A stretch of DNA of 9,875 nucleotides, from NCBI GenBank assembly GCA_902795835.1, contig CADBNA010000116.1, forward strand, positions 1 to 9,875. The letters are read 5' to 3'. This DNA comes from an uncultured Lachnospiraceae bacterium. GTDB taxonomy: Bacteria; Bacillota_A; Clostridia; Lachnospirales; Lachnospiraceae. Position 1 is the first letter of the stretch. Each line of letters begins with the position of its first letter. Both the position numbers and the translations under genes were made by a program. Positions 7,382 to 9,875 of this stretch are shown piece after piece. The notes beneath the pieces were generated by a model. The model saw nothing but the letters and a program-made list of their open reading frames with translations, had not been told where the DNA came from and searched no databases.

Positions 7382-8077
7382 ATGTTAGAACAACTCAAGA
7401 AAGAAGTATACGAGGCCAATATGCTTTTGCCGGCGTACAGGCTGATCACATTTACCTGGGGCAATGTCTCCGGCTACGATCCGGAGAGCAGACTCTTTGT
7501 CATCAAGCCCAGCGGCGTGGATTATGACAAGCTGACGCCGGATGATATGGTGGTCGTGAATCTGGACGGTGAAAAAGTAGAAGGAAAGCTGAACCCATCC
7601 TCCGATACCGCGACACATGCCGTACTGTACAATCGCTTTCCGGGCATCGGAGGCGTAGTGCACACACATTCCGCCTGGGCGACATCCTGGGCGCAGGCCG
7701 GGCGCGGCATCCCCTGTTACGGAACGACCCATGCCGACTACTTCTACGGCGAGATTCCCTGCATCCGCAACCTGACGGCAGAGGAGATCGAGGAAGCCTA
7801 CGAGAAAAACACAGGTATCGTGCTTGCCGACGGATTTGAGCAGCTGGGGAAGGATCCGATTGCCGTGCCGGGGGCGCTCTGCAAGAACCACGGCGTATTT
7901 GCCTGGGGCAAGGATGCCCATGAGGCCGTTCATAATGCCGTTGTCATGGAGGAAGTGGCAAAGATGGCCGCGCGCACGGAAATGCTGAATCCCCATGTAA
8001 AGGAGGCGCCGCAGGAGCTGCAGGACAAGCATTACTTCCGCAAACACGGGGCAAATGCGTATTACGGGCAGAAATAA
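7382..8077 (+). CDS. araD: L-ribulose-5-phosphate 4-epimerase
   Basis: This enzyme interconverts L-ribulose 5-phosphate and D-xylulose 5-phosphate by a retro-aldol reaction, feeding L-arabinose (or ascorbate-derived) carbon into the pentose phosphate pathway. Length (231) and sequence match the E. coli AraD pattern closely, with landmarks [44 protein letters not shown] and a [10 protein letters not shown] ending. The presumed zinc ligands are H94, H96 and H170. D75, D119 and Y228 correspond to D76, D120 and Y229 of the E. coli enzyme. This favours the epimerase over L-fuculose-phosphate aldolase, its fold relative. AAGGAGG (7366-7372) overlaps the stop of the corrinoid gene with 9 nt to the ATG, so the two are co-transcribed. 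No araA, araB or sugar transporter is in the window. A terminator follows at 8111. Confidence 0.93.
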   Translation: MLEQLKKEVYEANMLLPAYRLITFTWGNVSGYDPESRLFVIKPSGVDYDKLTPDDMVVVNLDGEKVEGKLNPSSDTATHAVLYNRFPGIGGVVHTHSAWATSWAQAGRGIPCYGTTHADYFYGEIPCIRNLTAEEIEEAYEKNTGIVLADGFEQLGKDPIAVPGALCKNHGVFAWGKDAHEAVHNAVVMEEVAKMAARTEMLNPHVKEAPQELQDKHYFRKHGANAYYGQK

Positions 8078-8110
8078 ATGAAGGCCGGAATGACAGCCGC
8101 AGTGAACCAG

Positions 8111-8148
8111 GTGAGTCAGGGGACGTATCTCCTGATTCACTTTTTTTT
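8111..8148 (+). terminator. Intrinsic terminator after araD
   Basis: A 12-bp stem (8111-8122 with 8129-8140, two G:T wobbles, loop ACGTAT) is followed directly by eight T (8141-8148), a textbook Rho-independent terminator that closes the metG-corrinoid-araD unit. The stem sequence is also one half of a larger inverted repeat described separately. Confidence 0.9.
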
Positions 8149-8209
8149 GTGTTTAAGAGAAAGAAAAAACCCACTTTTGAGAGAGAGGAGATACGTCCCA
8201 TCAACTCAC
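8111..8209. repeat. REP/REPIN-like paired inverted repeat
   Basis: The araD terminator stem (8111-8133) reappears inverted at 8186-8209. The core GGGACGTATCTCCT (8120-8133) has an exact reverse complement AGGAGATACGTCCC (8186-8199). The outer GTGAGT (8111-8116) matches ACTCAC (8204-8209), with CAG in one copy replaced by TGAT in the other. On the minus strand the second copy is also followed by a T-rich run (plus-strand A-run at 8160-8169). Two inverted copies of a short palindromic unit around a spacer is the form of REPIN elements. From memory, GTGA-TCAGGGGACG-type palindromes are common in clostridial intergenic regions. Confidence 0.6.
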
Positions 8210-8232
8210 CCGCACCTGCAGACTCAAAGAAC

Positions 8233-8261
8233 TTGTCAAATATGACTGCATACCATATAAT
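8233..8261 (+). promoter_or_regulatory. Near-consensus sigma-A promoter
   Basis: TTGTCA (8233-8238), exactly 17 nt, then a perfect TATAAT (8256-8261). Transcription would start near 8268. That gives a leader of nearly 60 nt before the ATG at 8325 of the small exported protein. Confidence 0.8.
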
Positions 8262-8315
8262 GCCTGTCATAACAGTAGGCAATAAACGGAAAGTCCGTCA
8301 TATATGACGAAGGAG
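8262..8315 (+). promoter_or_regulatory. Structured 5' leader with overlapping hairpins
   Basis: Three small inverted repeats lie between promoter and start codon. GCCT/AGGC spans 8262-8280. ACGGA-AAG-TCCGT lies at 8286-8298. A perfect 14-bp palindrome, CGTCATATATGACG, lies at 8296-8309. The last two share 8296-8298 and cannot both fold. The palindrome touches the ribosome binding site AAGGAG (8310-8315). It could be a protein operator or an RNA control element; neither is proven. Confidence 0.35.
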
Positions 8316-8324
8316 AATCTGAAG

Positions 8325-8519
8325 ATGAGGAAATACATTTCGGTCTTTGTCGCGGCAGCCATACTCTGGACATCTGCCGTCGCGGTAGCTGCGTTACCTG
8401 AGGAAGATAAGAAATCACCGGCTGAAGAGGAGGTCCTGATCATATCGGCAAAAAACACTTCATATCCTTTCAAGGCAGGTTTCGGGGAATTGCAGCCGTC
8501 ATTGCCGGAATTGCCATGA
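8325..8519 (+). CDS. Small exported protein, probable N-terminal part of a frame-split membrane protein
   Basis: The start at 8325 is chosen because AAGGAG (8310-8315) lies 9 nt upstream; an in-frame ATG at 8304 has no such site. The 64-residue product has a signal peptide or first membrane segment (MRKYISVFVAAAILWTSAVAVAA), a charged stretch LPEEDKKSPAEEE, then VLIISAKNTSYPFKAGFGELQPSLPELP. The final residues look unnatural. In the -1 frame the DNA from about 8456 onward codes a convincing membrane segment, RGIAAVIAGIAMILIALRML, which continues into the next reading frame. The stop overlaps the next ATG as ATGA (8516-8519). I believe the two were, or still are, one protein; the alternative is two translationally coupled peptides. 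The family is not recognised. Confidence 0.5.
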   Translation: MRKYISVFVAAAILWTSAVAVAALPEEDKKSPAEEEVLIISAKNTSYPFKAGFGELQPSLPELP

Positions 8520-8779
8520 TCCTGATAGCGCTGCGCATGCTGGGCATTCCACGGGTTTTGCGCAGCTGGAAGCTATCGGCTTGCCTGATCTTTGTCATGG
8601 GTGTTCATATGACTGACGCAGGGCTGGTCCTGTACGGGGTGAATCCCCTCCGTCCGCGCGGTGAAGAGGCTGTTTCAGCCGGCCCGGCGAGGCAGGAGAT
8701 GAATGACTCAAACCATCAAAAAACAAGTCTTAGTCATCCGTCTAATGCTGCCCGCCTTACCTTCCTGCTCTCTGATTGA
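8516..8779 (+). CDS. Membrane protein fragment, probable C-terminal part of the same gene
   Basis: Reading from ATG 8516 gives 87 residues. A hydrophobic start MILIALRMLGI is followed by basic PRVLRSWK, then a second hydrophobic segment ACLIFVMGVHMTDAGLVLYGV, then a polar tail rich in Ser, Asn and Gln. No ribosome site precedes this ATG, which sits in the middle of a membrane helix: the same frame is open back to 8426 and reads ...RFRGIAAVIAGIAM before it. Translation by coupling to the upstream stop (ATGA overlap) is possible. A better explanation is a -1 frame change from the upstream frame, by ribosomal slippage or by an indel. The last 25 residues or so look like random sequence, so the true end of the protein could be degraded. 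Function unknown. Confidence 0.4.
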   Translation: MILIALRMLGIPRVLRSWKLSACLIFVMGVHMTDAGLVLYGVNPLRPRGEEAVSAGPARQEMNDSNHQKTSLSHPSNAARLTFLLSD

Positions 8780-8803
8780 CAATTCCCCAGATAATCTGAT
8801 AAG
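8776..8803 (+). promoter_or_regulatory. Candidate promoter upstream of the DUF1638 gene
   Basis: A perfect -35 box TTGACA (8776-8781) is followed after 16 nt by GATAAG (8798-8803), a 4/6 match to the -10 box. The -35 is convincing and the -10 is weak. It overlaps the end of the upstream reading frame and would give a leader of roughly 200 nt. Confidence 0.35.
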
Positions 8804-9017
8804 CTGACCTTGCCGCACCAAAAATCGCCTTTATCGCACCAGATACCTGCCTTTGTCACATTATTACAATGACTGATCAAAGCAAAACCAAACTGTCGAA
8901 ACAAGGACAGGTCTGACCGAGGCAATAGCAGGGACTGGTCAGAGTGAATTCTGCTGACATCAGTGATAATTGTATATGTGCAGGCAAAATCAAGTCTGCA
9001 CGCAGGGGATATGAGCA
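8780..9017. other. Long non-coding leader of the DUF1638 gene
   Basis: These 238 nt contain no convincing gene on either strand. Visible elements are the tandem CGCACCA repeat (8814-8856), GGTC-T-GACC (8910-8918), CTGA-CA-TCAG (8954-8963) and the AT-rich GATAATTGTATATG (8965-8978), which could hold a second -10 box. Despite the corrinoid connection of the downstream gene, no cobalamin riboswitch core could be recognised. Confidence 0.4.
8814..8856. repeat. Tandem imperfect 21-22 bp direct repeat
   Basis: Unit 1 (8814-8834) and unit 2 (8835-8856) both begin CGCACCA and share GCCTTT near the end. The head-to-head spacing of the CGCACCA boxes is 21 bp, two helical turns, so both would face the same side of DNA. 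They lie just downstream of the candidate promoter, where a repressor or activator could bind. Confidence 0.45.
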
Positions 9018-9701
9018 ATGATGAGTAAAAACACCTGTATAATTTGCTGCAAAACCATCAGTGAAGAGCTGCTCGCTGCCATGGAGAGCACCGGATGTAC
9101 ATTTCCGGTGCTCTGGATCGAATCCGGTCTGCACAATGTGCCCAGAAAGCTGCACAAAGTGCTGCAGGACACCGTTGACGAAGCGGAAAAAACCGGAGCG
9201 GAGAGAATTCTGGTGGCCATGGGATTCTGCGGGAATTCTCTGGAGAATCTGAAGACAGAGACCGCGGAGCTGATCCTGCCCCGTGCGGATGACTGCATTA
9301 CACTGCTGCTGGGTTCATTCCGCAGGCGGCAGCAGATCCAGAATGAGGCCGGGACTTATTTTATGACCAAGGGCTGGATCGAAGGTGAGCGCAATATCAT
9401 GCGGGAGTATGAGTACACCATGGAAAAATACGGCGAGGAGATGGGAGAAGAGATCTTCGACATGATGTTCGGCAATTACAGGAGGATCGGAATCCTGGAA
9501 ACCGGATGCTACGATATGGAACCGGTTCTTGCCGAGACAGAACGGATCGCCCGGACACTGCATCTGGCATGGGAGAAGTTCAGCGGCTCCAATGAATATC
9601 TGAAGAAACTCATGACCGGGCCCTGGGATGAGGACAGCTTTGTGACGCTGCAGCCCGGAGAAGCGCTGACACTTTCGCAGCTGCGGGTAATCGAGCGCTG
9701 A
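9018..9701 (+). CDS. DUF1638 family protein
   Basis: The 227-residue soluble protein shows features I associate with DUF1638: a Cys-rich start (C7, C10, C11), ESGLHNVPRKLHKVLQ (35-50), MGFCGNSL with C71, DDCITLLLGS with C93, GTYFMTKGWIEGE (112-124) and ETGCYDMEP with C164. The conserved Cys and His suggest metal or cofactor binding. The biochemical role is unknown. From memory, DUF1638 genes in methanogens and anaerobic Firmicutes often lie beside corrinoid proteins and methylamine/methanol-type methyltransferases, which fits the corrinoid gene at 6690. AGGGG (9004-9008) lies 9 nt before ATG 9018; ATG 9021 is an alternative. It is separated from araD by a terminator, so it forms a new transcription unit, perhaps with whatever begins at 9751. 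Confidence 0.8.
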   Translation: MMSKNTCIICCKTISEELLAAMESTGCTFPVLWIESGLHNVPRKLHKVLQDTVDEAEKTGAERILVAMGFCGNSLENLKTETAELILPRADDCITLLLGSFRRRQQIQNEAGTYFMTKGWIEGERNIMREYEYTMEKYGEEMGEEIFDMMFGNYRRIGILETGCYDMEPVLAETERIARTLHLAWEKFSGSNEYLKKLMTGPWDEDSFVTLQPGEALTLSQLRVIER

Positions 9702-9875
9702 ATCCGTATCTGCACGAATAGCCGGGCTGTAATACAGGAGGAAGGCCATTATGCCTTATCCGGACAACACAGCTGCAGGAGTCTCCCGACTCCGTCCAGG
9801 AATCCTATCAATGTGAAAACCCCATATGCCCGGATGCGGAAGGGATCCGCTGTCAGCATCTCAGGGAAATCAGCG
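9702..9875 (+). other. Start of an unresolved downstream gene
   Basis: AGGAGG at 9736-9741, 9 nt before ATG 9751, is an excellent translation start. That frame codes only 21 residues (MPYPDNTAAGVSRLRPGILSM) and stops at 9814-9816. The +1 frame is open from 9722 to the window end and reads as more protein-like from 9770: QLQESPDSVQESYQCENPIC, then three Cys in a C-x4-C-x7-C arrangement, continuing QHLREIS. The third frame is also open over this stretch. Either the gene has a frame change near 9769, or the true start is non-standard, or this is a short leader peptide. No terminator separates it from the DUF1638 gene. Confidence 0.3.

Noticed and set aside
7382..8077. L-fuculose-phosphate aldolase as the identity of this class II aldolase-fold protein
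   Set aside because: The exact 231-residue length, the THADYFYG motif and the [10 protein letters not shown] ending match AraD (L-ribulose-5-phosphate 4-epimerase) specifically.
8780..9017. Cobalamin riboswitch ahead of the DUF1638 gene
   Set aside because: The B12-box core was not recognised and the region shows no matching multi-stem layout. A covariance-model scan would settle it.

Overview
The window looks like chromosomal DNA from a Gram-positive anaerobe of the Clostridia, most likely Lachnospiraceae. The reasons are moderate-to-high GC with strong AGGAGG-type ribosome binding sites, an ACT-domain regulator followed by homoserine dehydrogenase, a MetRS carrying a C-terminal tRNA-binding domain, a free-standing corrinoid protein and a DUF1638 protein. 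This placement is from memory of the families and was not tested by a search. There are no rRNA or tRNA genes, CRISPR arrays, insertion sequences or phage genes.

Layout. (1) Positions 1-1740: two extracytoplasmic proteins. The first is the 3' part of a probable lipoprotein with OB-fold-like repeats. The second is a secreted PQQ/beta-propeller-like protein. Each is followed by a strong intrinsic terminator. (2) 1740-2552, minus strand: an NlpC/P60-like cysteine peptidase without a signal peptide, with its own sigma-A type promoter. It is divergent from the next block. (3) 2636-4434: ACT-domain regulator then homoserine dehydrogenase, the aspartate-family branch to Met/Thr. (4) 4581-8077: metG (methionyl-tRNA synthetase), a corrinoid-binding protein and araD (L-ribulose-5-phosphate 4-epimerase), tightly spaced and ending in a strong terminator at 8111-8148. 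(5) 8111-8779: a REP/REPIN-like inverted repeat, a near-consensus promoter with a structured leader, and a small exported/membrane protein that appears split by a -1 frame change. (6) 8776-9701: a candidate promoter, a tandem 21-bp repeat and a DUF1638 protein. (7) 9702-9875: the start of something unresolved, with an excellent ribosome binding site but an ATG frame that closes after 21 codons.

How the parts may work together. ACT/hom and metG share a methionine/aspartate-family theme. The corrinoid protein and DUF1638 both suggest B12-dependent methyl transfer, although no methyltransferase or corrinoid-activating protein lies in the window. araD is metabolically unrelated (pentose metabolism) and seems to be carried along in the metG-corrinoid transcription unit. 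The points most worth checking are the interrupted membrane protein at 8325-8779, the paired inverted repeat at 8111-8208, the orphan corrinoid/DUF1638 pair and the Cys-to-Asp change in the MetRS zinc knuckle.
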